Positions 15,862-22,912 of a stretch of 64,000 bases of DNA are shown one piece after another (the stretch's first letter is position 1; each line of letters begins with the position of its first letter). Made by a program: the position numbers and the translations under genes. The notes beneath the pieces are model-generated. The model was not told where the DNA came from. It searched no databases and was given only the letters and a program-made list of their open reading frames with translations. Origin of the DNA: Variovorax sp. 770b2 (GTDB lineage Bacteria > Pseudomonadota > Gammaproteobacteria > Burkholderiales > Burkholderiaceae_C); contig NZ_FOXJ01000007.1 in the NCBI RefSeq assembly GCF_900115685.1, forward strand, positions 1-64,000, given 5' to 3'.

Positions 15862-16401
15862 TTACCGGTAGCCCGATTCGTTGGCGTTGTGAATGATCCA
15901 GATCAGGTTGCCGCTGCTGTATTCACCCATGCCGCCGCCCGCGAAGATCAGCCTGCCCTGGCCCTTGTAGGTCATCTCGAAACGATGGCGGTCGCTGCCG
16001 AAATAGAACGGGATGAAAGCCTTGCCCGTTACATACGCGCCCTGGTCGGTCGGCGCGCCGGCGATGTCGGTGACCTGCTTGGCGCTCATGCCGATCTGCA
16101 GGCGGGTGAATTTGCTGTTGCGCGCCGGGTTGCCGGTGATCTCGCCTTCGTAGCCGTTCAGGCCCTTGACCGTGCGGCCGCTGCCGGCTTCGACCTTGGA
16201 GGAATCGGTCACGTTGCCACGGCCATCCATGCCGGCGCCGGAACCGCTGCGAGCCGGTGCCGAGGGTGCGGGGGCCGGTGCCGCTGCGGGCTGGCCGGCG
16301 CTCGATGCGCCACGCGATGCACAACCGGCGCTCGCAAGCACGACCACGGCAGTTGCGGCCCACAGAGCCGCAGAAGAATTGATCCTGATCCTGATCCTCA
16401 T
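15862..16401 (-). CDS. putative outer-membrane lipoprotein, BamE/SmpA-like
   Basis: This is a 179-residue precursor. Basic residues and a hydrophobic run (12-24) lead to the lipobox 'ASAGC', giving lipidated Cys27. An Ala/Pro/Ser-rich spacer follows. The C-terminal half includes 'FTRLQIGMSAKQVTDIAGAPTDQG' and 'RHRFEMTYKGQGRLIFAG', which resemble the two-helix, three-strand SmpA/OmlA (BamE) fold. AAGGAG precedes the ATG by 7 nt. A role in envelope assembly is possible but not shown. Confidence 0.72.
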   Translation of the reverse strand: MRIRIRINSSAALWAATAVVVLASAGCASRGASSAGQPAAAPAPAPSAPARSGSGAGMDGRGNVTDSSKVEAGSGRTVKGLNGYEGEITGNPARNSKFTRLQIGMSAKQVTDIAGAPTDQGAYVTGKAFIPFYFGSDRHRFEMTYKGQGRLIFAGGGMGEYSSGNLIWIIHNANESGYR

Positions 16402-16447
16402 CGAATGCTCCTTCCTTGTTTGTGAAGGAGCGCAGCTTAACAAGCCT

Positions 16448-17908
16448 TCAGGCCGTTCCGCCCACGGTCAGCCCATCGATCCGAAGGGTCGGCTGGCCGA
16501 CGCCCACGGGCACGCTCTGGCCTTCCTTGCCGCAGGTACCCACGCCCGAATCGAGCTTCATGTCGTTGCCGATCATGGTCACGCGGGTCAGCGCATCGGG
16601 GCCGTTGCCCACGATGGTCGCGCCCTTCACCGGGTACTGGATCTTGCCGTTCTCCACCCAGAAGGCCTCGCTGGCCGAGAACACGAACTTGCCGCTCGTG
16701 ATGTCGACCTGCCCGCCGCCGAAGTTGGTGGCGTACAGGCCCTTCTTGATGCTGGCCACGATTTCCTTGGGGTCCTTGTCGCCGCCGAGCATGTAGGTGT
16801 TGGTCATGCGCGGCATCGGCACGTGGGCGTAGCTCTCGCGGCGGCCGTTGCCCGTGGGCTTGACCTTCATGAGGCGCGCGTTCATCGAGTCCTGGATGTA
16901 GCCCTTTAGGATGCCGTCCTCGATGAGCACATTGCGCTGGCTGGCGTTGCCCTCGTCGTCGACATTGAGCGAACCGCGGCGGTCGGCGATCGTGCCGTCG
17001 TCCAGCACGGTGACGCCCTTGGCCGCCACGCGCTTGCCGATGCGCCCGGCAAAGGCGCTCGAGCCCTTGCGGTTGAAGTCGCCCTCCAGGCCATGGCCGA
17101 TGGCCTCGTGCAGCAGGATGCCGGGCCAGCCGGAGCCCAGCACCACGGTCATTTCGCCGGCCGGCGCCGGGCGGGCGTCCAGGTTGGTGAGCGCCGCCTT
17201 CACGGCCTGGTCGACGTATTCGGCAATCTGCTCGTCGTTGAAGTAGGCCAGGCCGAAACGCCCGCCGCCGCCGCCGGAGCCGACTTCGCGCCGGCCGTTC
17301 TGCTCGGCGATGACGGTGACCGACAGGCGCACCAGCGGACGAACGTCGGCCGCCAGCGTGCCGTCGGCGCGTGCCACGAGCACCACGTCGTATTCGCTCG
17401 CCAGGCCCGCCATCACCTGCGCCACGCGCGGATCGCGCGAGCGCGCCAGCTTCTCGACCTTTTCGAGCAGCTTGACCTTGGCGGTGCTGTCGAGCGTTGA
17501 AATGGGATCGACGCCGTTGTAGAGCGAGCGGCTCGAAGCGATCTTGCGGGCCGGCGTCTTCACGCGGCCGGTGCGGCCGGCGGAGGAAATCGAGCGGACC
17601 GTGCGGGCCGCATCCAGGAGCGATGCCTCGGAGATGTCGTCCGAATAGGCGAATGCGGTTTTCTCGCCGCTGACCGCGCGCACGCCCACGCCCTGGTCGA
17701 TGCTGAAGCTGCCGGTCTTGACGATGCCTTCCTCCAGGCTCCAGCCTTCGCTGCGCGTGTACTGGAAGTAGAGATCGGCGTCGTCCACCCGGTGGGAGGT
17801 GATCTCGGCGAGGGCCTTGCTCAGGTGCGATTCGTCAAGGCCGAACGGCGTGAGAAGGAGCTGTTGCGCCGTGGCGAGGCGCTCGATGGTGGGTTCGCGA
17901 GAGATCAT
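16448..17908 (-). CDS. tldD: metalloprotease TldD
   Basis: This 486-residue protein is one half of the TldD/TldE heterodimeric metallopeptidase that degrades unfolded peptides. The zinc site 'LLHEAIGHGLEGD' gives His267, Glu268 and His272 (HExxxH). 'GVGVRAVSGEKTAFAYSD' and 'YATNFGGGQVDITSGKFVF' are further family blocks. Length is normal. The partner tldE/pmbA is not in the window. It follows rodA on the minus strand with a dispersed repeat between them. Confidence 0.96.
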   Translation of the reverse strand: MISREPTIERLATAQQLLLTPFGLDESHLSKALAEITSHRVDDADLYFQYTRSEGWSLEEGIVKTGSFSIDQGVGVRAVSGEKTAFAYSDDISEASLLDAARTVRSISSAGRTGRVKTPARKIASSRSLYNGVDPISTLDSTAKVKLLEKVEKLARSRDPRVAQVMAGLASEYDVVLVARADGTLAADVRPLVRLSVTVIAEQNGRREVGSGGGGGRFGLAYFNDEQIAEYVDQAVKAALTNLDARPAPAGEMTVVLGSGWPGILLHEAIGHGLEGDFNRKGSSAFAGRIGKRVAAKGVTVLDDGTIADRRGSLNVDDEGNASQRNVLIEDGILKGYIQDSMNARLMKVKPTGNGRRESYAHVPMPRMTNTYMLGGDKDPKEIVASIKKGLYATNFGGGQVDITSGKFVFSASEAFWVENGKIQYPVKGATIVGNGPDALTRVTMIGNDMKLDSGVGTCGKEGQSVPVGVGQPTLRIDGLTVGGTA

Positions 17909-17920
17909 TCCTGATTATTG

Positions 17921-18015
17921 CTCGCCCCCAGCCCGGCGCGCACTTCGTGTCGCTTTCGCCTTCCCCCTGCCGGGGGCAACACCGGGGGCCCGGCAAAGCC
18001 CGTTCCCCGGTGTTT
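17921..18015 (-). repeat. dispersed three-hairpin intergenic repeat, copy B (reverse orientation)
   Basis: Reverse-complement copy of the family, with GGGCTTTGCCGGGCC, CCCCCGGCAGGGGGA and GCGACACGAAGTGCGC. It begins about 7 bp after the rodA stop and ends about 12 bp before the tldD start. Confidence 0.9.
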
Positions 18016-18021
18016 CCGGAA

Positions 18022-19176
18022 TCAGTTCTGCGCAAGTTTCCGGGCGCGCGCGATCGACATCAGGATGCCCAGCCCCAGCCCCAGCGTCACCATCGCCGTC
18101 CCGCCGTAGCTGATGAACGGCAGCGGCACCCCCACCACCGGCAGGATGCCGCTCACCATGCCCATGTTCACGAAGGCATAGGTGAAGAAAATCATCGTGA
18201 CCGCCCCCGCCAGCAGCCGCGAGAAAAGCGTCGTCGCGCTGGTCGCGATGGCCAGCCCGCGGAAGATCAAGAGGATGAAGGCCGAGATCAGCGCCAGGTT
18301 GCCCACCAGCCCGAACTCCTCGGAATAGGCGGCGAAGATGAAGTCGGTGGTGCGCTCGGGGATGAATTCCAGGTGCGTCTGCGTGCCCTGCATGAAGCCC
18401 TTGCCGCCGACGCCGCCCGAGCCGATGGCGATCATCCCCTGGATGATGTGGAAGCCCTTGCCCAGCGGGTCCTTGCTCGGGTCGAGCAGCGTGCACACGC
18501 GCTGCTTCTGGTAGTCGTGCAGCACGCGCCAGTCGACGCCGTCGGCGCACAGCTTCGATTCGAACCCCACGATCAGCGTCACCGCCACCGCACCGATCAG
18601 CACCGGCGGCACGATCAGTTTCCAGGGCAGCCCGGCGAAGAAGATCACCGCCATGCCCGCGGCCAGCACCAGGAGCGAGGTGCCCAGATCGGGCTGTTTC
18701 ATGATGAGGCCGACCGGCACCGCCAGCAGCACCGTGGCCACCACGAAGTCGAGCGGCCGCAACTGGCCTTCGCGCCGCTGGAACCACCAGGCCAGCATCA
18801 GCGGCATCGCGATCTTCAGTATCTCGCTGGGCTGGATCACCACGCCGATGTTGATCCAGCGCTGGGCGCCCTTCTTGGTGATGCCGAAGAGCGCCACCGC
18901 GATCAGGAGCGCCACCCCGGCCGCGTACAGCGGCACGGCGAACATCATCAGCCGCTGCGGCGGCACCTGCGCCACCACGAACATGATGAAGCCGGCCAGC
19001 AGCATGTTGCGGCCATGGTCGACGAAGCGCGAGCCGTGGTCGTAGCCCGAGGAATACATGGTCAGCAGCCCGGCAAAGGCGAGCAGCAGCACGGCGAAGG
19101 CCAGAAAGCCGTCGAAGCCCTGGAAGATGGGCGCGATACGGCGCGCCAGGGAGGGCTGATTGAACACGGCAGACAT
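18022..19176 (-). CDS. rodA: rod-shape peptidoglycan glycosyltransferase RodA
   Basis: The 384-residue SEDS-family polytopic membrane protein polymerises glycan strands for elongation with PBP2. Family marks include 'QRWINIGVVIQPSEILKIAMPL', 'MKQPDLGTSLLVLAAG' with the catalytic Asp, 'GKGFMQGTQTHLEFIPERTTDFIFAAYSEEFG' and 'PFISYGGTAMVTLGLGLGILMSI'. PBP2 (mrdA) would be expected just upstream but a histidine kinase gene lies there. GATAAT occurs 8 nt before the ATG, suggesting its own promoter and a leaderless message. Confidence 0.95.
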   Translation of the reverse strand: MSAVFNQPSLARRIAPIFQGFDGFLAFAVLLLAFAGLLTMYSSGYDHGSRFVDHGRNMLLAGFIMFVVAQVPPQRLMMFAVPLYAAGVALLIAVALFGITKKGAQRWINIGVVIQPSEILKIAMPLMLAWWFQRREGQLRPLDFVVATVLLAVPVGLIMKQPDLGTSLLVLAAGMAVIFFAGLPWKLIVPPVLIGAVAVTLIVGFESKLCADGVDWRVLHDYQKQRVCTLLDPSKDPLGKGFHIIQGMIAIGSGGVGGKGFMQGTQTHLEFIPERTTDFIFAAYSEEFGLVGNLALISAFILLIFRGLAIATSATTLFSRLLAGAVTMIFFTYAFVNMGMVSGILPVVGVPLPFISYGGTAMVTLGLGLGILMSIARARKLAQN

Positions 19177-19184
19177 GGGGGCGG

Positions 19185-19190
19185 ATTATC
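19185..19190 (-). promoter_or_regulatory. putative -10 element (GATAAT) of rodA
   Basis: GATAAT ends 8 nt before the rodA ATG, with only G/C-rich sequence and no ribosome site between. It lies in the 32-bp gap after the kinase gene. Confidence 0.45.
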
Positions 19191-19208
19191 CGCGCCCCCC
19201 AACCCGTT

Positions 19209-21074
19209 TCAGCCAAAAGCCAGTTGAACGACCGTGCACCCCGGTCGGCTTTCGACCGACAGCCGCGCGCCGATGGCGCCGGCGCGCTCCCACAGGGCCC
19301 TGGGGACCTGCGAGGCGTCAAAGCCCCGGCCGTTGTCTACAACCCGCAGCCGCACCGTGGCGCCCTGCATGTCGGCCTCGATCCGCAACACGCTCGCCTG
19401 GGCGTGCTGCAACACGTTGGAGATGGCCTCGAACAGCAGGAACTGCAGCTGCCGCATGGCATGCGCATCGAGCAGTTGCACCGGGCCGACCTCGTCAACC
19501 GCCCATTCGAACTCGATGCCCGCCGCCGCCAGCCGGGGTTCCAGCCGGTAGCGCAGCGCCGCCAGCAAGGCGCCGACGTCGCCCGGCGGCAGGTGGATCG
19601 AGTCGATCGACAGCTTCAACTGGTCGAGTGAGTCGCGCAGCGTGCGCAGCAGTTCTTCGGAGCTGGTCTGCCCCGACTGCAGTTGCCGGATCGCCGAGCT
19701 GATGTGCGAACCCACGCCGTCGTGCATGTCGCGCAGGATGCGCTCGCGCTCATGGGTGCGGGCCTGGTCGCGCGCCACCTGTTCGAGCTCGGCGTACGTC
19801 AGCGCCAGTTCGCGCTCGCGCTGCGCCACCCGGTCGGCCAGCGCCGCGACCCATCCGCGCGCCTGCGTGCTCACGGCGTGAAAGCGCCGCAGCACGATCA
19901 GGAGCAGCGCGATGCCGAAGAAGATCGACGAATAGCGCACCCAGGTGGTCTCGCCGTAGGCGTCGCTCAGGCGGATCACCAGCCAGTCGCGCATGCCGAA
20001 GGCCACCGTCACGAGCGCCGCGATGGCCACCAGCATCCGCTCGGTGCTCGGGTGGCGCACGGTGGCCACCACGAAGCCGCCCACGAAGACGCCGATGATC
20101 ACGATCTCGACGGCGAGCCAGCCGGTGAGCCACACCGGTTGTTCGCGCTGCAAGGCCAGCGTGCTCGCCACCACCGTTCCCGCGACCACCGCGGCCAGCG
20201 GCCAGCGCAGCCACTGCAGCCGGGGATTCCGGGCCCACCCCGCCAGGTGGTAGCAGAACATCATGGCCGACGCCGCCCAGCCCGCATAGCAGGCGGCCAT
20301 CAGCACGCCCCAGGGCACCCAGGGCAGCGGTGGCTCGGCGATCACGCCGTCGGCCACGCGGATCGCCCAGCAGAATTCGGCAAGTGCCGCCCAGAAATAG
20401 ATGCCGTCGCGCCGGTGCCGCCCCACCGCGCCGGTGTCGACCTGCGTCAGCCAGAGCGCCAGCGCGATGCTGCCGACGATCAGGCTGAAGGCCGTCAGCA
20501 GCACCGAGCCGGTGAAGCGCCAGGCATAGGCGCTTTCGAAGAGCTCGGTGCGCACCGGCGTGGCGGGCCCGACGACGACGCGCGAGAGCCCGGCGCGCCG
20601 GGCGCTGTCGGCGCGCAGGTGGATCTGCAAGTGGTTCTCGCCGGCTTTCAGCAGGCGCCCGGGCACGGGCACGTAGATGGGCGCCTTGGCGTAGTCGGTG
20701 TCGTTGCCCACGCCCAGGTCGCCATAGACCTGCAGCAGCGCCCCGTTGAGCTGCACCTCGAAGACATTGCCGACCCGGGGAATGAAGATGCCCCAGGGCG
20801 TTTCCGGTGCGTCCGCGAGGGTGAACGGCAGGTCGAAGCTCGCCAGGCCGGGCCGACCCCGGTGCTGGCGGTCCCAGTGGTAGGAGAGTTCGACCGGCCC
20901 GGTGCGGGTGATGCCGTCGATCGACGTCGTGACGGTGCCCCGGCGCAGTTCGATCGAGCCGTCGGCGGCCTGGAGCGTCCCTGCCGCCGCGGGCCCCATG
21001 CCCGCAGCGCCCGCCATCAGCACGGCCAGCCAGAGCGAGAGCAACGAGAGCAGCGACACCAGCCTCGCCAGCAT
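19209..21074 (-). CDS. membrane sensor histidine kinase (NarL-partner type)
   Basis: The 621-residue kinase has a signal/anchor (1-30), a periplasmic jelly-roll-like domain (about 33-175) resembling 7TMR-DISM extracellular sensors, seven or so membrane helices (about 185-400), a coiled coil and a HisKA_3/HATPase module. The phosphoacceptor is His451 in 'RILRDMHDGVGSHISSAI'; the N-box is 'EAISNVLQHAQ' with Asn553; 'VVDNGRGFD' is the G1 box. It ends six bases after the response-regulator gene stop region, so the pair is an operon. The stimulus is unknown; a carbohydrate or envelope ligand is a guess from the sensor fold. Confidence 0.88.
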   Translation of the reverse strand: MLARLVSLLSLLSLWLAVLMAGAAGMGPAAAGTLQAADGSIELRRGTVTTSIDGITRTGPVELSYHWDRQHRGRPGLASFDLPFTLADAPETPWGIFIPRVGNVFEVQLNGALLQVYGDLGVGNDTDYAKAPIYVPVPGRLLKAGENHLQIHLRADSARRAGLSRVVVGPATPVRTELFESAYAWRFTGSVLLTAFSLIVGSIALALWLTQVDTGAVGRHRRDGIYFWAALAEFCWAIRVADGVIAEPPLPWVPWGVLMAACYAGWAASAMMFCYHLAGWARNPRLQWLRWPLAAVVAGTVVASTLALQREQPVWLTGWLAVEIVIIGVFVGGFVVATVRHPSTERMLVAIAALVTVAFGMRDWLVIRLSDAYGETTWVRYSSIFFGIALLLIVLRRFHAVSTQARGWVAALADRVAQRERELALTYAELEQVARDQARTHERERILRDMHDGVGSHISSAIRQLQSGQTSSEELLRTLRDSLDQLKLSIDSIHLPPGDVGALLAALRYRLEPRLAAAGIEFEWAVDEVGPVQLLDAHAMRQLQFLLFEAISNVLQHAQASVLRIEADMQGATVRLRVVDNGRGFDASQVPRALWERAGAIGARLSVESRPGCTVVQLAFG

Positions 21075-21080
21075 CCGTCC

Positions 21081-21824
21081 TCAGCCCGGGTGAGGCAGCA
21101 GGCCCAGGCGCGTGGCCTCGAAGACCGCCTCGCTCTTGGAATGCACCGCGAGCTTGCCGTAGAGGTTCTTGATGTGGGTCTGCACCGTGTGCACGCTCAG
21201 GCCCTTGAGCCGCGCGATCTCCGCGTACGAGAAGCCGCGCGCGATCAGCGTCAGCACTTCGTGCTCGCGCGCCGAGAGCAGCCCGCGCTCGTTCTCGTCG
21301 AAGACGGCCTCGGGCGCGGCCGTGCCCGGGCCGAGGATGCTGGCCGACTGCAGGCTGCGGTACTTGGCCAGCACCCGCCGCGCGATCATGGGCGAGATCG
21401 GCGATGCGCCGGCCTTCATTTCCACGATGGTCTGCGCGATGTCCTCGGGGGCGGCGTCCTTGTGGATGTAGCCCACGGCGCCGGCCTCGATGCTGGCGAG
21501 CACGTTCTCCTCGTCGCCGAAGACCGACACCACCAGCGGCTCGCAGCCGGGAAAGCGCGCGACGGCGTCGCGGATCACGTCCAGGCCCGTGCCGTCGGGC
21601 ATGCCCAGGTCGACCAGCAGGACATCGGGAATCGTCGTGGTGCGGGCGAGCCAGCCCAGCGCCTCCTGCACCGTGCCCGCGCTGCCGAGCCAGAAAAGAC
21701 GCGGGCTGCGCTGCACGCTCGCCTCGAAGAAAGCGCGCGCGCGACTGTCGTCCTCGACCACGAGCACGCCCCATCGGCGCAGCGTCCCGTCATCCAGTGC
21801 CTCTGTGTTCATGGGCAGAAGCAT
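21081..21824 (-). CDS. NarL/FixJ-family response regulator
   Basis: The 247-residue regulator has a receiver domain (acidic pair in 'VLVVEDDSRAR', phosphorylated Asp72 in 'VLLVDLGMPDG', Lys in 'GYIHKDAAPED') and a C-terminal LuxR-type helix-turn-helix ('LSAREHEVLTLIARGFSYAEIARLKGLS'). It is paired with the kinase immediately downstream. The ATG at 21824 has GAGG close upstream; ATG 21812 is an alternative. A palindrome at 21845-21859 may be an autoregulatory site. Confidence 0.93.
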   Translation of the reverse strand: MLLPMNTEALDDGTLRRWGVLVVEDDSRARAFFEASVQRSPRLFWLGSAGTVQEALGWLARTTTIPDVLLVDLGMPDGTGLDVIRDAVARFPGCEPLVVSVFGDEENVLASIEAGAVGYIHKDAAPEDIAQTIVEMKAGASPISPMIARRVLAKYRSLQSASILGPGTAAPEAVFDENERGLLSAREHEVLTLIARGFSYAEIARLKGLSVHTVQTHIKNLYGKLAVHSKSEAVFEATRLGLLPHPG

Positions 21825-21844
21825 AAGCCTCGATGCCTATCCGA

Positions 21845-21859
21845 ATGCCTTGCAGGCAT
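21845..21859. repeat. palindrome upstream of the two-component operon
   Basis: ATGCCT-TGC-AGGCAT is a perfect 6-bp inverted repeat about 21-35 bp before the response-regulator start. An overlapping imperfect repeat (GCATACCC ... GGGATGC) continues to about 21876. The 368-bp gap to the next plus-strand gene (21825-22192) also holds a CCCGA/TCGGG hairpin followed by T/C-rich sequence (21894-21925), a 26-codon frame and a hairpin at 22157-22177. Confidence 0.4.
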
Positions 21860-21974
21860 ACCCCTTTCATGGGATGCGCGCCGCGAACCGCATCCCGAGA
21901 ATCGGGCGTTTTCCTTTTTCTTTCTGCAGCTGGTTCACCGCCGCGCGTGCGACGGCGGCAACGAGGAGCAGCCC

Positions 21975-22055
21975 ATGAATACTTTCGAACTCCGGCCGGA
22001 TGGCCGATGCAGGGCCCAGGCCGGCGAGGTGTTCATGCGGTGTAAGTCGTTATGA
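21975..22055 (+). CDS. possible small protein (26 aa)
   Basis: The frame starts 'MNTFELRPDGRC' and ends 'RCKSL'. It has a good ribosome site (GAGGAG, 6 nt before the ATG) and lies in the leader region before the yqiA-like gene. It has two Cys and no membrane helix. Nothing else supports expression, so it may be an upstream ORF or chance. Confidence 0.3.
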   Translation: MNTFELRPDGRCRAQAGEVFMRCKSL

Positions 22056-22156
22056 GTTATCGCTTTCCCCAAGAACCCCTCGCTGCAGGGTTTTTGAATG
22101 CCGCAAGCCGTTTTGCGGGTACCGACCTCATGCAAAATTACCGCGCTTGCGCCAGC

Positions 22157-22177
22157 GAGGTGCGGCGTTCGCACCTC
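22157..22177 (+). repeat. hairpin just before the yqiA-like start
   Basis: GAGGTGCG and CGCACCTC are perfect 8-bp arms with a 5-nt loop, ending 15 nt before the ATG. In the mRNA it would form a stable stem next to the initiation region. No T-run follows. Confidence 0.4.
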
Positions 22178-22192
22178 CCCGCCCTTCCCCCC

Positions 22193-22786
22193 ATGGACCC
22201 GCAAACCACCCACCTGCTGTACCTGCACGGCTTCCGCTCCTCGCCCCGTTCGACCAAGGCGCGGCTCGTGGCGCAGCGCGTGGCGCAAGAGCATCCGAAC
22301 CTGGAATGGTGGTGCCCGCAGCTGCCGCCTTCGCCACACGACGCCATCGACATGGTGATGAAGGGCATCGCGCACTGGCCGCGCAAATCGATGGCCGTGA
22401 TCGGCTCGTCGCTGGGCGGCTTCTATGCCACCTACGTCGCGGGCATGACGCGCTGCCGCGCGGTGCTGCTCAACCCGGCCGTGCATCCGGCGCGCGACCT
22501 CACGCGCTACATCGGCGACCAGACCGTCTGGCACGACCCGGCCGAGCATTTCTATTTCCGGCCCGAATACATCCACGAACTGCGTGCCATGGAAGTCGGC
22601 TCGCTCACGCGGCCCGAGCGCGTCTTCGCCGTCATCGCCAAGGGCGACGAGGCGCTCGACTGGCACGAGATGTCGGCCCGCTACCCGGACAGCAACGTCA
22701 AGCTGCTGGAAGGCGGCGACCATGCGCTGTCCGATTTCGAGACCGCGCACCTGGACGACATCATGGCGTTCATCAATCCGGTCTGA
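22193..22786 (+). CDS. YqiA/UPF0227-type alpha/beta-hydrolase esterase
   Basis: The 197-residue hydrolase begins 'MDPQTTHLLYLHGFRSSPRSTKA', as in YqiA proteins (oxyanion-hole HGF near the start). The nucleophile elbow is 'GSSLGG' with Ser73; 'VIAKGDEALDW' carries the acid region and 'EGGDHALSDF' the catalytic His. YqiA of E. coli is an esterase on short acyl substrates; the physiological substrate is unknown. Longer in-frame starts add unconserved residues, so the ATG at 22193 is chosen. Confidence 0.86.
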   Translation: MDPQTTHLLYLHGFRSSPRSTKARLVAQRVAQEHPNLEWWCPQLPPSPHDAIDMVMKGIAHWPRKSMAVIGSSLGGFYATYVAGMTRCRAVLLNPAVHPARDLTRYIGDQTVWHDPAEHFYFRPEYIHELRAMEVGSLTRPERVFAVIAKGDEALDWHEMSARYPDSNVKLLEGGDHALSDFETAHLDDIMAFINPV

Positions 22787-22792
22787 ATTCCG

Positions 22793-22884
22793 GGAACACC
22801 GCGGATGCGGCGTCGCCGGGCCGCAGGTGTCGTCCCCCGGCCGGGGTTGGCGGCCACACGCAGTGGGCAAGCCTGGGGAAGAGC
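22793..22884 (+). repeat. dispersed three-hairpin intergenic repeat, copy C (degenerate)
   Basis: It keeps AACACCGCGG, GCCGGGCC, a GTCCCCCGGCCGGGG stem and GCAAGCCTGGGGAAG, but CACACGCAGTGGGC replaces CGACACGAAGTGCGC. It starts about 6 bp after the yqiA-like stop codon. Confidence 0.8.
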
Positions 22885-22900
22885 CCCATCCCCCGCATGG

Positions 22901-22906
22901 GACAAT
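22901..22906 (+). promoter_or_regulatory. putative -10 element (GACAAT) of the RNB gene
   Basis: GACAAT followed by six bases and ATG repeats the spacing seen at mpl (TAGAAT). A leaderless start is implied. No ribosome site is present. Confidence 0.4.
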
Positions 22907-22912
22907 CGCCGG

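Noticed and set aside
22052..22192. Upstream extension of the yqiA-like protein
   Set aside because: The extra 47 residues are Arg/Ser/Ala-rich and unlike the family, whose N-terminus aligns with the ATG at 22193.
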